Numbered from the stretch's first letter, positions 1 to 8,505 are shown. The stretch: 64,000 nt of DNA from Bifidobacterium colobi (GCF_018555455.1 NZ_JAFEJU010000002.1:248001-312000), one strand, 5' to 3'. Notes: a model not told the origin generated them from the sequence alone. Program-made: numbers and translations.

Positions 1-130
1 CGTCAACCAGTTGCAGGTGCGGTTCGCCGCCGCGAACGCGCCAATGTGGACGGTGAACATCTATCCGCGCATGCGAGTCTTCCAAGTGCTTTCCGGCCCG
101 ATGCGCGGCCTGCCGCAACGGTTTGTGTGA
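1..130 (+). CDS. 3' end of an unidentified protein-coding gene
   Basis: An open frame enters from the left edge and ends at the TGA at 128-130. The visible 42 residues begin VNQLQVRFAAANAPMW and end with MRGLPQRFV. The piece is too short for family assignment and shows no signal, membrane segment or motif I recognise. It is a genuine-looking C-terminus because the frame is open up to the edge and is followed about 60 bases later by a good promoter for the next transcription unit. Confidence 0.5.
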   Translation, partial: VNQLQVRFAAANAPMWTVNIYPRMRVFQVLSGPMRGLPQRFV

Positions 131-193
131 GATAGACGGCTTTCGCAAGCACGGTCGTTCTTCATGTTTTGCTGACGAATATCGGGATAATTG

Positions 194-222
194 TTGGAAA
201 TGAGCTGAGGGGCGCGTATGAT
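194..222 (+). promoter_or_regulatory. Probable promoter of the type VII secretion island
   Basis: TTGGAA (194-199) and TATGAT (217-222) are separated by exactly 17 bases, close to the housekeeping consensus. Transcription would start near 229 and leave an untranslated leader of about 150 bases before the first WXG100 gene at 381. That leader contains no convincing gene. Confidence 0.55.
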
Positions 223-380
223 GAGCCTTGTCGTTGTAAGTGGCGGAAATAGTCAAAGATGATGTACTCGTCTTCCGGGGAATTCAATGCTGTACCTTTT
301 CTGGTGGATTATTCTCATCTGACTCAAATCGTCATCAGCCGCAACGCAATATAAATATGCACTCAAAGAAGGGATGCGAA

Positions 381-692
381 ATGGCTGATAAAATCAGGGC
401 CGGTGAAGGTGCGCTTGAGAAGGGTGCCGTTGCTGTGGAAAATGCCAGGACTGGTATCGATAGCCGTATCAAGGATATTGATAGCAAGATGGCCGAATTG
501 GGATCGTTCTGGAGTGGTGACGCTGCCACTGCATACAACACGTTGATGGCGAATTGGCAGGAGAAAGCCAACAAGTTGAACAACATCCTTAATGATCTGC
601 GTGATAATCTGCGCGGAACCGCCAAGGATCAGGCTGCGAACGAAGAAGACAACCAGTCCCGTACCTCCAGGCTTCAGGCATTGCTCGGCTGA
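381..692 (+). CDS. WXG100 family protein (EsxA/EsxB-like), first of a pair
   Basis: This 103-residue protein has the size, helix-turn-helix hairpin pattern and central W-S-G turn (residues 44-46) of WXG100 proteins, the small dimeric substrates and structural partners of type VII secretion. Two charged amphipathic helices flank the turn. The C-terminus is hydrophilic and carries no Y-x-x-x-D/E export signal, which the neighbouring partner does have; this split is usual for Esx heterodimers. I chose the ATG at 381 because AAGAAGGG lies just upstream and the family length fits; the frame stays open upstream to 240. It is the first gene of the island and probably co-secreted with the product of 742-1026. 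Confidence 0.88.
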   Translation: MADKIRAGEGALEKGAVAVENARTGIDSRIKDIDSKMAELGSFWSGDAATAYNTLMANWQEKANKLNNILNDLRDNLRGTAKDQAANEEDNQSRTSRLQALLG

Positions 693-741
693 GCTGGGTT
701 AGCAATCACTATAGAAACGTTGAGAGTTAAGGATTATTACT

Positions 742-1026
742 ATGTCTGCTATTTCCGTTCGTCCTCAGATGGTGGAGTCGCTGTCTGCCGATATTGCCAA
801 TGATGCCAAGGGCATTGCCCAGGAACTGGACAACCTTCAGAATGAAGTAAAAACTCTTATTGGTGAGTGGGATGGTTCAGCTCAGGAAGCATACCATCGT
901 GCGCAGCAAGATTGGACCACCAAGCTGCAGGAGATGAACCAGATTCTTGGGCAGATTTCCCAAGTCACTTCCGAGATTGCCCAGCAATACGTGGAGTCCG
1001 ATAACCGTTCGGCTGCACGTTTCTGA
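742..1026 (+). CDS. WXG100 family protein carrying the YxxxD export motif
   Basis: This 94-residue WXG100 protein has the W-D-G turn at residues 43-45 between two predicted helices. The tail contains Y83-V-E-S-D87, which matches the Y-x-x-x-D/E secretion signal that actinobacterial type VII systems use to dock a substrate dimer on the EccC ATPase. It lies 49 bases after the first WXG100 gene and has an AAGGAT-type ribosome site. The likely role is the signal-bearing half of a secreted heterodimer. A strong hairpin directly follows the stop codon and could raise the level of these two small proteins relative to the distal genes. Confidence 0.9.
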   Translation: MSAISVRPQMVESLSADIANDAKGIAQELDNLQNEVKTLIGEWDGSAQEAYHRAQQDWTTKLQEMNQILGQISQVTSEIAQQYVESDNRSAARF

Positions 1027-1038
1027 TGATATACGGTT

Positions 1039-1071
1039 CGGGTGCTGCATGGTTCCTCCATACAGCACCCG
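1039..1071 (+). terminator. Hairpin after the WXG100 pair, possible attenuating terminator
   Basis: A 14-base arm at 1039-1052 pairs with 1058-1071 with a single mismatch around the loop TTCCT. No clear T-tract follows, so it may act as a partial terminator or an mRNA-stabilising structure rather than a full stop. Confidence 0.55.
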
Positions 1072-1154
1072 ATTCATCTACAACGGTGTTCTTGTGTTAA
1101 GTGCGTCGGCTTAATGAGGGGTTACGGCGCAAATGGGTGTGGAGAGGGAAGAAG

Positions 1155-1652
1155 ATGGCAAACGAGATTCATGTCGACGGCGATCGAGTGCGTGCCGAGG
1201 CTGCCAACCTGCTGGTGACAGGCAAAGATATCAAGGATGGTGTGGGCGCCCAGTGGGATGGAAGCACACGCAGTGATCCCAATGAATTTGAGAAGGGCAT
1301 GGAGGACTACTTACAGCAAGCGGCGCATGCGTTCCAACAATCGCGTGCGAATCTGGAAGAGTCGCTTCGTAAGTATTCTGAGTCGCTATCTCGTTCTGTT
1401 GCTGAAATCGAGAAAGGTGAGCAATCGCAGGAGGAGGCTCTGGCCGGTGTGAAAGCGCAGGTTGAGGCTGCCGCCGATACCCAGTTCGAGAGTGAGAAAG
1501 ACAAGGATTCGCTTCGTGAGATATTAAAGCCACTCGACGAATTGCTTGGTACGGATTTCTCTGGCAAAGTGCCAGATACCGAACCGCTCACCGAGGTGCC
1601 GATGCCGCCGAACCATACCGGTTCAGTGCCGTTGCCACCAAAACAGGCTTAA
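1155..1652 (+). CDS. Predicted coiled-coil protein of the type VII island, possible substrate
   Basis: This 165-residue acidic protein of unknown function starts MANEIHVDGDRVRAEA. Residues about 40-120 are strongly heptad-like and rich in Glu, Gln, Ala and Lys, and an A-Q-W-D-G segment near residue 34 recalls a WXG turn. The last 30 residues are proline-rich and end in VPLPPKQA, a motif echoed by VPLPPG in the gene at 5900. No signal peptide or membrane helix is visible. The start at 1155 follows a strong GGAGAGGGAAG ribosome site; the frame is open further upstream to 1101. Position between the WXG100 pair and the protease suggests an Esx-like substrate or chaperone, which is inference. Confidence 0.75.
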   Translation: MANEIHVDGDRVRAEAANLLVTGKDIKDGVGAQWDGSTRSDPNEFEKGMEDYLQQAAHAFQQSRANLEESLRKYSESLSRSVAEIEKGEQSQEEALAGVKAQVEAAADTQFESEKDKDSLREILKPLDELLGTDFSGKVPDTEPLTEVPMPPNHTGSVPLPPKQA

Positions 1653-1659
1653 GGCCTAG

Positions 1660-3468
1660 ATGGAAGGCAGCAAAGATATGGCAGGAAGCAACCCTGTGAC
1701 GCGTCGAATACGACGGTTTGTTGTTGGCATGTTGTCTACATTGACAGCGATGACCATGTGTGTGCCGTCCGCTATGGCTGATGATTTTTTGCCTATTGAT
1801 TGGTACATCACTGATATGGAGGTGAAGGCAGCCTGGGAACAGAATATTACTGGTCAAGGGATAAAAATAGCGGTCATTGACGATCAGGTAGTGGCGAATT
1901 ATCCGGCGCTGGATGACGCAGATATCACTTATAAAGCAATTGGAAAAAATAGTGCTACAACGTGCACAACCAGAGATGGCGATGTCATGGACCTAAAAAA
2001 TCCCACCTTGCAAGCCGGCGATCGCGGTATCTATTCAACACATGGCACGGAGATGGTATCTGCGATTGTAGGTAATGGGAAAGGATACGATGGCTTACGC
2101 GGTATGTACGGGGTGGCTCAACGATCAAAGATACTGGCATATACAATCAGCTTAAGTCAGCCTGGCGAAATCGGTGGATTGAATACGAGTAGTTCTTGTG
2201 GTCTTTCTATAGCAGATGCAATCAATGATGCGGTAGTGCAAAAAGCAAATATTATTAGCATGTCTATTGCAAGTCCTGGGTTCGCATCTGGATATGTTGA
2301 GCCTATTGTCAACGCGATGCGCCATGGGGTCATTGTGGTGGGTGCCAGACCTAATAATTGTGTTTCATCCGCAAATGATTTAGTTGGAGAACCTTTAACT
2401 AACAACATATTTCCAGGTGAAATCACCGTAAATGCCGTGGATAGGGACGGGAATTTGCAATCAACTTCTGATTGCGTGGATGGTAATGTCTCGATGCTTG
2501 CCCCCGGGGTCAGAGTAGCGGGATATACGCGCACTGATAATAAAACCCTACCTGAGTATGCAAAAGCTGGTGGTGGTACCTCTATGGCGACTGCGATTTT
2601 GTCTGGGTATTTGGCGTTGGTGTTGCAGAGGTGGCCTGAGGCTACGGGCAATCAGGTGTTGCAGTCGTTGGTCCGTAATACGAAGGGGAATGATTCGGGG
2701 GAGCCGCGGCTGGATCCGGAGCACAAGCGCGGGTTCGGCGAGGTGGATCTGCCGAAGCTGCTGAGTGTGGATCCGACGCGGTATCCGGATGTGAATCCCT
2801 TGCTTGCGTGGGCGTATGAGACCAGCGAGAAGCATGAGGAGACTCGTGGCATGTACACCGACCACTCCGACTGGAAAGACCACTCTTATGGGCAGACTGA
2901 TCCGTTCACCACGGACGGCAGCCCGATAACGGTTCCTAAAGAGGCGGATTTGGTTGGCAAGGAGTATGAGCGTCAGCAAGCTGCGTGGAAGCGTGTGGAG
3001 GAGTGTCGTGCCGAGGGTGGTTCGGATTGCATGAGGTATTCGGCCACGAACACGGCCGGTGACGTGGGTGCCGAGGAGGTTTCTCAGGCCGAGTCTGAGG
3101 TTTCGGGCGTGCCCATGTGGGTGTGGTTTGCGGCCGGTGGCTTCGGCTTGTTGGTTGTGGTGGGCGGCGTCGTGCTGGCGGTGGTGTCGGCGCGTCGCGG
3201 GCGGCGTGGTTCGCGGCGTGGCGGTCCTTCCGCTGGTGCCGGCCCGTTGCCTCCGCAAGGCTCATACCCTCCGTCGAACCCGTATCCGCCGCAGGGTGGT
3301 GTGGTGCCGTCTTCGCGTAGTGCCGGCCCGTATGGTGCCGGCCCGTATGCGCCGCGGCAGGCGCCGTATGGTCAGGCTGCTCCTATGCCGCTGCCGCCAC
3401 AGCCGCAGGCTCAGCCGCCTGTCATACCGGATAATCAGCAAAGTTCATATCCGTACATTCGTCGATGA
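1660..3468 (+). CDS. Mycosin-like S8 (subtilisin) serine protease with C-terminal membrane anchor
   Basis: This is a secreted, membrane-tethered subtilase of the MycP type, the protease of actinobacterial type VII systems. It has an N-terminal signal sequence (about residues 16-40, ending in SAMADD). The catalytic triad is D74 (AVIDD), H128 (STHGTEM) and S308 (GGGTSMATA), with a candidate oxyanion Asn at 232/233. A single transmembrane helix sits near residues 484-508, followed by an arginine-rich stop-transfer stretch and a Pro/Gly/Tyr-rich tail of about 80 residues. That tail is longer than in mycobacterial mycosins. An alternative start at 1678 has a GGAAGG site. The catalytic-domain DNA (about 1860-2570) is visibly more AT-rich than both flanks, which suggests a mosaic or recently exchanged segment. 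Confidence 0.88.
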   Translation: MEGSKDMAGSNPVTRRIRRFVVGMLSTLTAMTMCVPSAMADDFLPIDWYITDMEVKAAWEQNITGQGIKIAVIDDQVVANYPALDDADITYKAIGKNSATTCTTRDGDVMDLKNPTLQAGDRGIYSTHGTEMVSAIVGNGKGYDGLRGMYGVAQRSKILAYTISLSQPGEIGGLNTSSSCGLSIADAINDAVVQKANIISMSIASPGFASGYVEPIVNAMRHGVIVVGARPNNCVSSANDLVGEPLTNNIFPGEITVNAVDRDGNLQSTSDCVDGNVSMLAPGVRVAGYTRTDNKTLPEYAKAGGGTSMATAILSGYLALVLQRWPEATGNQVLQSLVRNTKGNDSGEPRLDPEHKRGFGEVDLPKLLSVDPTRYPDVNPLLAWAYETSEKHEETRGMYTDHSDWKDHSYGQTDPFTTDGSPITVPKEADLVGKEYERQQAAWKRVEECRAEGGSDCMRYSATNTAGDVGAEEVSQAESEVSGVPMWVWFAAGGFGLLVVVGGVVLAVVSARRGRRGSRRGGPSAGAGPLPPQGSYPPSNPYPPQGGVVPSSRSAGPYGAGPYAPRQAPYGQAAPMPLPPQPQAQPPVIPDNQQSSYPYIRR

Positions 3469-3485
3469 AGACAAGGAGCTAAGAC

Positions 3486-4943
3486 ATGGGAGTACAAGTA
3501 GACTCAACTAGGAGTGCTGAGGAGCGGTTGGCGGAGATCGCGTGTTCCACGCCGTGGGAGTTGCCGCGGGAGGTTACACGGTATCGGGATGCTCTTGACG
3601 AGGTCGTCGCCGAGGTGACTCGTATCGAGGGGCGTCTGGCCGAGCCGGGGGTGTTTGAGTGCGGTGCAAGCGGGCAGGCTTCCCGGTATCGCCAGAACAT
3701 CGTCAAAGCGATTCAGGAAAGTAACGTCAACCAGCAAATTAATAAGATTCAGGAGCGTATTGGTCAGTATAATGCGGCGATTGAGACTGCTCGTTCGGTG
3801 TCTCTGCCGGGCGATGCGTTGGATGAGGCCTCGTGTCGTGAGATTATGAAGGCCACGGATCCGATGAATCTGGTGGTGCCGGGGTTGGGGACCGTATCGG
3901 GTATCGCCGGCATCGCGGGCATCAATCTGGTCAACCGTATGCTGGCAACCAACAGGGACGAAGTCGCACAGAAGAAGCTGGAAGAAATCCAGGATTCTAT
4001 TGATACATCTGGGTTCGATGGTGGTGCTGTCCCTGTTGTTGATCCTCCTGCTCCGGAAGATGAGGTTGTTACGGGTACGGATGGTCGTTCGGATGATGGT
4101 GGTTGGCGTTCGGGTGTTTCGGCTGGTGTGGCGTCGGCCGGGGTGTTGGCCGGTGCCGGGGCTGCCGCGTTGTCTCGCGCCGGTGCCGGGGCTGCCGCTG
4201 GCTCGTCGGGTGGGTCTGGTTCCACTGGTGTGGCGTCGGCTGCGGGGTCCTCGTCCGGCGCTTCCTCGCAGTATCAGCGTGTGCCGTCCGGTGTGGGTGG
4301 CTCCGGGGTGGGTTCCGGTAGTGGTGCGAATGGTTCGGGTTCCTCCGGTGGTGGCGCTTCGTCTGGTGGGTCGGCTGGCCGGGATGGTTATTATTACGAT
4401 CCGGTGGGGAAGCAGTGGGTTCGTGTGGATGATGGCCGTGTTTCCGTGGATAGCGGTTCGGGTGGTCTTGCCGGTGGTTCCTCGTTCGGCAAGACGGCGG
4501 CCGTGGCCGGCGCCGTGGGCGCGGGCGCGGGTGCCGGTGGCGCGGTTGTGGCTGGCCGTCTTGCCGGCGGTTCGGCTGCCGGGGCTGGTTTGACGGCGGT
4601 TTCGGGTGCGGGTGGTCTGGCTGCTGTCGGCGGTGGGGCCGGCGTGGGCTCGTATTATGCGAACGCGCCGGTGCATGCGGTTCCCGTGTCCTCGTCGATC
4701 AAGGGTGCGACGGGTATGGCTGCCGGCTTGTCGTCTTCCTCCAATGGGGTTTCGGCTTCGTCGGCTGCTGGTGCGCGTGGCGGTGTGCCGGGTATGGTCG
4801 GTGGCCAGGGTGGTGCCGGTGATGGTAGGAAGGGGAAGCGTCGTGGTTTGGGGTATATCGCTCCGGTGTTGGAGGATGACGAGGGGTTCGAGGCGAAGCC
4901 GCTTGCGGCCATGGCCGGTCATCGCAAGCGTGCCAACGAGTGA
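3486..4943 (+). CDS. Gly/Ser/Ala-rich protein of the type VII island, function unknown
   Basis: This 485-residue protein follows the mycosin gene by 17 bases and has a strong AAGGAG ribosome site. Residues 1-110 are helical and charged. Residues about 125-150 are mildly hydrophobic (LVVPGLGTVSGIAGIAGINL). From about residue 205 to 450 the protein is low-complexity Gly/Ser/Ala sequence, interrupted by a short patch YYYDPVGKQWVRV that resembles a surface-exposed aromatic module. The C-terminus is charged. The helical N-terminus followed by a flexible region could be an effector or surface-exposed substrate of the secretion system. I recognise no family. The opposite strand is also open across the whole gene because of the biased codon use; that is a shadow. 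Confidence 0.72.
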   Translation: MGVQVDSTRSAEERLAEIACSTPWELPREVTRYRDALDEVVAEVTRIEGRLAEPGVFECGASGQASRYRQNIVKAIQESNVNQQINKIQERIGQYNAAIETARSVSLPGDALDEASCREIMKATDPMNLVVPGLGTVSGIAGIAGINLVNRMLATNRDEVAQKKLEEIQDSIDTSGFDGGAVPVVDPPAPEDEVVTGTDGRSDDGGWRSGVSAGVASAGVLAGAGAAALSRAGAGAAAGSSGGSGSTGVASAAGSSSGASSQYQRVPSGVGGSGVGSGSGANGSGSSGGGASSGGSAGRDGYYYDPVGKQWVRVDDGRVSVDSGSGGLAGGSSFGKTAAVAGAVGAGAGAGGAVVAGRLAGGSAAGAGLTAVSGAGGLAAVGGGAGVGSYYANAPVHAVPVSSSIKGATGMAAGLSSSSNGVSASSAAGARGGVPGMVGGQGGAGDGRKGKRRGLGYIAPVLEDDEGFEAKPLAAMAGHRKRANE

Positions 4944-4954
4944 CGGGAACCCCC

Positions 4955-5806
4955 ATGGCAAAGATATACGTAGGAGGACATTTCATCCGCCGTTATATCG
5001 AAGACCCATTCGATGTAACGGATCGTGGATGGATTGATGCTGATGATTATCGTCCCATTGGTTCTGATGCGTATTTCGACCTTCCGGCGTGGCTGATGTT
5101 CATGTGTGCGTCTGGTCGAGATGAGCCGTGGCGGAATTGGACAGGCAAGACTAAGCAGGGACGGGTGCAAGCTTCGATTATGCATGCTCGGGACGATTGG
5201 ATTTCCGCATATGCTTGGAATGATGACGGGTATGATTTTAGTGGTATCGGTAGTTCATCGTATGTAAAGGGTTATCAACCTGTGAAGCCACTAGGGAGTG
5301 GTTTTTGGGCGAACGTTCTTCGAGCGCCATTCCCAGTTACTTCAGACAATAATATGATCGCGTATGCGGCGTGCAGTATTGGTGAGACCGACTGGGTGCC
5401 GTATGCCCCGCTGATCAACGGCCGGTGCTCGGATGAGATGCTGCGGCTGATGAACTCGTTCCCGCACAAACCCGCCTTCATCATATATGAGGGGCATTTG
5501 TATGTATGGATTAACCTCAAACATTGGAACCGCGTAGAACCGGAAGTATCGCACAGGGTTCCTCAGCCGTATATTGAGTTGGAGCTGTTTCGTGCGTATC
5601 GCGCGTATTACGAGTTGCTGGTTCGTGAGCTGCCGTGCCCGTATCGCGGGCCGGTGTCGTGGCCGGACCAGTGTGATCCGAGGTTCCCGTTGTCCACGGA
5701 TCCGCGTGGCGCGCATTACGGCATGTGGATCTATTCCGGTGGCCTGACCTACGGCGAACACGCATACGGAAACACGCATCCTCAATATTCGAATGGAAAC
5801 CATTGA
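4955..5806 (+). CDS. Unknown protein rich in aromatic residues, in the type VII island
   Basis: This is a 283-residue protein from the ATG at 4955. A GTG at 4940 overlaps the upstream stop codon and would add five residues, so translational coupling with the Gly-rich gene is likely either way. Trp and Tyr are frequent, with segments such as DRGWIDADDYRPIGS near the start and GMWIYSGGLTYGEHAYG near the end. There is no signal peptide, membrane helix or metal motif that I recognise. Tight linkage to the preceding gene suggests the two work as a pair, for example effector with cognate immunity or chaperone protein. That is an inference from arrangement only. Confidence 0.68.
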   Translation: MAKIYVGGHFIRRYIEDPFDVTDRGWIDADDYRPIGSDAYFDLPAWLMFMCASGRDEPWRNWTGKTKQGRVQASIMHARDDWISAYAWNDDGYDFSGIGSSSYVKGYQPVKPLGSGFWANVLRAPFPVTSDNNMIAYAACSIGETDWVPYAPLINGRCSDEMLRLMNSFPHKPAFIIYEGHLYVWINLKHWNRVEPEVSHRVPQPYIELELFRAYRAYYELLVRELPCPYRGPVSWPDQCDPRFPLSTDPRGAHYGMWIYSGGLTYGEHAYGNTHPQYSNGNH

Positions 5807-5830
5807 CGAACACTATTCATGTGACACAAT
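5803..5830 (+). promoter_or_regulatory. Probable internal promoter of the type VII island
   Basis: TTGACG (5803-5808) overlaps the stop codon of the preceding gene. CACAAT (5825-5830) lies 16 bases downstream. It would drive the genes from 5900 onward, separating them from the WXG100-mycosin unit. Confidence 0.45.
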
Positions 5831-5899
5831 AGAGAGCACGATGTGGTGATTTATTGTGAGAAGAACACAACACTACTCAGAGAAGGGCAATGATGCGTT

Positions 5900-6919
5900 A
5901 TGGCAGCGCCGCTAATGAAAATGGATACTGACGATTTGGGTACTGTGGCTGAATCCTTTAATCAGGCTTCAACGCAATTCGCTAGTACGAAAAGTCAATT
6001 CGTCAGTGCCGGCAGTCCGAATTTCGGTATACTGCTGAGTTTTGTCAAACCGTTCTATGGCATAGCCAAAGACTCTACCGTAAGTTATTTGGGCAATATC
6101 GAATCGATGCTGGGCTCGATATCCAAGTCTGTGGAGGGTACGGCAAAGGATGCCAAGAATACCGAAGATGGAAACACGGATCGAATTCACGAGTGCTGTA
6201 CATGCTTGGAGGGCACATCCAGCGAGCAAAGCAGCGGCAATAGTTCTCCTGTGAGTTCCGGCGGCGGCTCCAGTGCTGCTGATACCAACCAATATCAGCC
6301 GGTGCAACAGCCTGATCAGTCAACGATGACGCCGCAATCCTCCGAAACTCCGAAGCAGGATTTGCCTGGAATCTCTGACTCCGACACCACTAACACGGTG
6401 GGGTTGGATACGAATGGCGATACTGACGACGATTATTCCGTTAATCTCACCGAAGGTAATACGCATGCCACCATTAACGATGATGGTTCGGTGACGCTTT
6501 CCAAACAAGACGTACCAACAGTGCCTTTGCCGCCGGGCGCATCAACTAGTGCCACTAACAAAGGCAATTCGTTCACGGTGGATACCAACCATGATGGGCG
6601 CGATGACGTTGCTTTGACCCCAGATGCAGGAGATGATTCTCGGATTAGCGTATTCGAGGATGGAGATTCTCAATATGCCGCCATCGACTTCGATAATGAC
6701 GGAGATTATGATGCCGCTGTGCGCATCGGAGACTCGGAAGCAGCCTACGAGAAGATACAGCAAGAAGCCGAAGCAAGCGTATGGGAGGAAATCTCTCGTA
6801 ATGATCCTCTTGGACGCTCGGTAGAAGAACTGCAAGCGCTTTACGCCGATAGGGACATTATGTCTTTACCTGAACAAACCGAAATCAGTGCCGGCACTAG
6901 CACAAGGAGCATCGCATAA
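5900..6919 (+). CDS. Probable type VII substrate with EF-hand-like calcium-binding motifs
   Basis: This 339-residue acidic protein has an N-terminal helical region (about 1-85) resembling WXG/LXG-type targeting domains, a Ser/Gln/Thr-rich linker (about 105-165), and a C-terminal half with Asp-rich loops. D228-T-N-H-D-G and D263-F-D-N-D-G fit the D-x-D/N-x-D-G calcium loop of EF-hand, dockerin or FG-GAP-like repeats. DTNGDTDDD near residue 170 is a third, weaker candidate. The linker ends in VPLPPG. There is no signal peptide, as expected for a type VII substrate. The stop codon overlaps the next start by one base (TAATG), so both are translationally coupled. Function is unknown; a surface-exposed or secreted calcium-binding role is inferred. 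Confidence 0.75.
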   Translation: MAAPLMKMDTDDLGTVAESFNQASTQFASTKSQFVSAGSPNFGILLSFVKPFYGIAKDSTVSYLGNIESMLGSISKSVEGTAKDAKNTEDGNTDRIHECCTCLEGTSSEQSSGNSSPVSSGGGSSAADTNQYQPVQQPDQSTMTPQSSETPKQDLPGISDSDTTNTVGLDTNGDTDDDYSVNLTEGNTHATINDDGSVTLSKQDVPTVPLPPGASTSATNKGNSFTVDTNHDGRDDVALTPDAGDDSRISVFEDGDSQYAAIDFDNDGDYDAAVRIGDSEAAYEKIQQEAEASVWEEISRNDPLGRSVEELQALYADRDIMSLPEQTEISAGTSTRSIA

Positions 6920-7977
6920 TGGCCGATAACAACGACGACAGCTTCAACAACGATCTTCAATTCGGTCCCATTACCGTTGATGTGCCGGATGATCTTGACG
7001 ACATCAAACGCGATTTGAAGTTCTATAAAAACGTTGGCGAATTCATTGATACCAAGCAAGCGGGGAAGCTTGCCGATGTACTCGGTCAGAAAGTGGGACT
7101 GACTAATACCAGTGCTGTTACAAAAGAAGTATTGAAGCAGTTTAATTATGAGAGAAATGCCGTTGGGAAGATGAAGCATCTTGATTCTTTCCCTCTGGGG
7201 CAGGTATCTCAACGAATAAAGTCGGCAACGGATGAACTAGACATTAGCATCGAAAAGAGTGCTTTGAAAAATGCTGCGCATAATTTAAGCAGCAAAATAA
7301 GCACAGGTGTGTCTCGGGCTCGTATGGCACTGACCGCAGTCGACCTCGTGTCCAAATATATCTTCGGTGTAAGCATCGTAGATGAATGGCTGAAAAAGCC
7401 ATTCTTCGGCGATTGGGATGAATTGGAAGAAACCGCCGGCAAATGGGATGCCATGGCTGCTTCACTATCCACCGTGCAAGCCGCCATTCAAGAAATTTCC
7501 GCCAACGTGAACGAAACATCATGGGCGGGAGCTGCAGCCGATATGTTCGTTGAGCGCAATAATGCCGCAGCTGAAGTGGTAGGCGACGGTTGCCAGCCGT
7601 GTTCTGAAATGTCACAGGCATTGAACGCGCTCGCCCAAAACGCACAAGACGCATTCGATCTTGTTCTTGACACCATTGACGAGATCATATCTCTGCTCAA
7701 GCTCATTGCCGGTGAGCTTATTATCCCCGGTGCCGGGCCGATTCTGGCCACGGTTACAGCCGCTGCCGAAATTGCGCAGGCAATCCAATGGGGTATTGAA
7801 ATCGTGAACTGTTTGAACAACCTCTACACTGCGTTCATGGGATTTGCGAACTGTATCTCTGTTATGCAGACTCTCGTGGGTAAATCCGAAGGTGTGAAGA
7901 TGAGCTTTGGCACTGGTTCAAGCTCCAGTGGCAATGGCAGCGGCGGTTCTGGCGGCGGAAGCTTCGGCGGCCGTTGA
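6919..7977 (+). CDS. WXG100-like domain protein, probable type VII substrate or effector
   Basis: This 352-residue protein overlaps the previous gene by one base. Residues about 160-230 form a WXG100-like hairpin with the turn W202-A-G followed by AAADMF, which is typical of ESX substrates. The preceding region is helical. After it comes a hydrophobic stretch (about 255-310, including LIIPGAGPILATVTAAAEIA) that could insert in a membrane or form a toxin-like helical bundle. The tail is Gly/Ser-rich (GSGGSGGGSFGGR). No enzymatic motif is visible. The long pre-domain and hydrophobic C-terminus recall polymorphic toxin carriers, but I cannot name a toxin domain. Confidence 0.75.
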   Translation: MADNNDDSFNNDLQFGPITVDVPDDLDDIKRDLKFYKNVGEFIDTKQAGKLADVLGQKVGLTNTSAVTKEVLKQFNYERNAVGKMKHLDSFPLGQVSQRIKSATDELDISIEKSALKNAAHNLSSKISTGVSRARMALTAVDLVSKYIFGVSIVDEWLKKPFFGDWDELEETAGKWDAMAASLSTVQAAIQEISANVNETSWAGAAADMFVERNNAAAEVVGDGCQPCSEMSQALNALAQNAQDAFDLVLDTIDEIISLLKLIAGELIIPGAGPILATVTAAAEIAQAIQWGIEIVNCLNNLYTAFMGFANCISVMQTLVGKSEGVKMSFGTGSSSSGNGSGGSGGGSFGGR

Positions 7978-8022
7978 TATGGCATACAGACAATAACGTA
8001 GAGTACGAGCAAAGGACCACTC

Positions 8023-8436
8023 ATGGCATCACCGGAATTTGAAGCGTTCATGAAGCAAATGGACGATTTATCCAAACAGATTAAAGAGCAGCGCGCCCGA
8101 TTCGAGAAGGAAAAGGCCAAAATCGACGCTGTTATTGCCGAAAAAAGCAAGGATATTGAAGAAAAGCGCCGTAAAGGCGAATATGGCCGAGCCTGGCAAG
8201 TGCTGCAGCAGCGCATCGATATGGGCAAGACCTGTGAAAACGACATTTACACTGGTATCGATAAATCTCCGGAAGCACGTGAGGTGCGTGGCTATCTGGA
8301 AACCAACATGGTGTACGTGAAGGATTACGTTACCGACACTGATAATAAGGATAACGAGGCGGCACAAGGCCGCAGTGAGCTCGATGCAGGCATGCAAAAG
8401 CTGCATGAATTGGAGGCTCAGCTCAACCGTGATTAA
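8023..8436 (+). CDS. Small coiled-coil protein of the type VII island
   Basis: This 137-residue, highly charged protein consists almost entirely of predicted helix. Residues about 8-55 are a Lys/Glu/Gln coiled coil, and a second helical stretch runs at about 95-137. A middle patch (about 60-85) contains the only cysteine. There is no signal peptide or membrane helix. It has a ribosome site (AAAGGACC) and sits between a WXG100-like protein and the membrane core genes. A chaperone or substrate-partner role is plausible but unproven; I recognise no family. Confidence 0.7.
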   Translation: MASPEFEAFMKQMDDLSKQIKEQRARFEKEKAKIDAVIAEKSKDIEEKRRKGEYGRAWQVLQQRIDMGKTCENDIYTGIDKSPEAREVRGYLETNMVYVKDYVTDTDNKDNEAAQGRSELDAGMQKLHELEAQLNRD

Positions 8437-8505
8437 GTAGAACGCGGCGATAGAGCTGCACCTATCTTATGCAGTTGGTGAGTTGGGCATCAGAAGGAAG
8501 CATAC

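Noticed and set aside
3504..4961. 485-codon open frame on the minus strand
   Set aside because: It mirrors the Gly/Ser/Ala-rich gene; biased codons leave the opposite strand open. It has no ribosome site and gives an Arg/Thr-rich nonsense protein.
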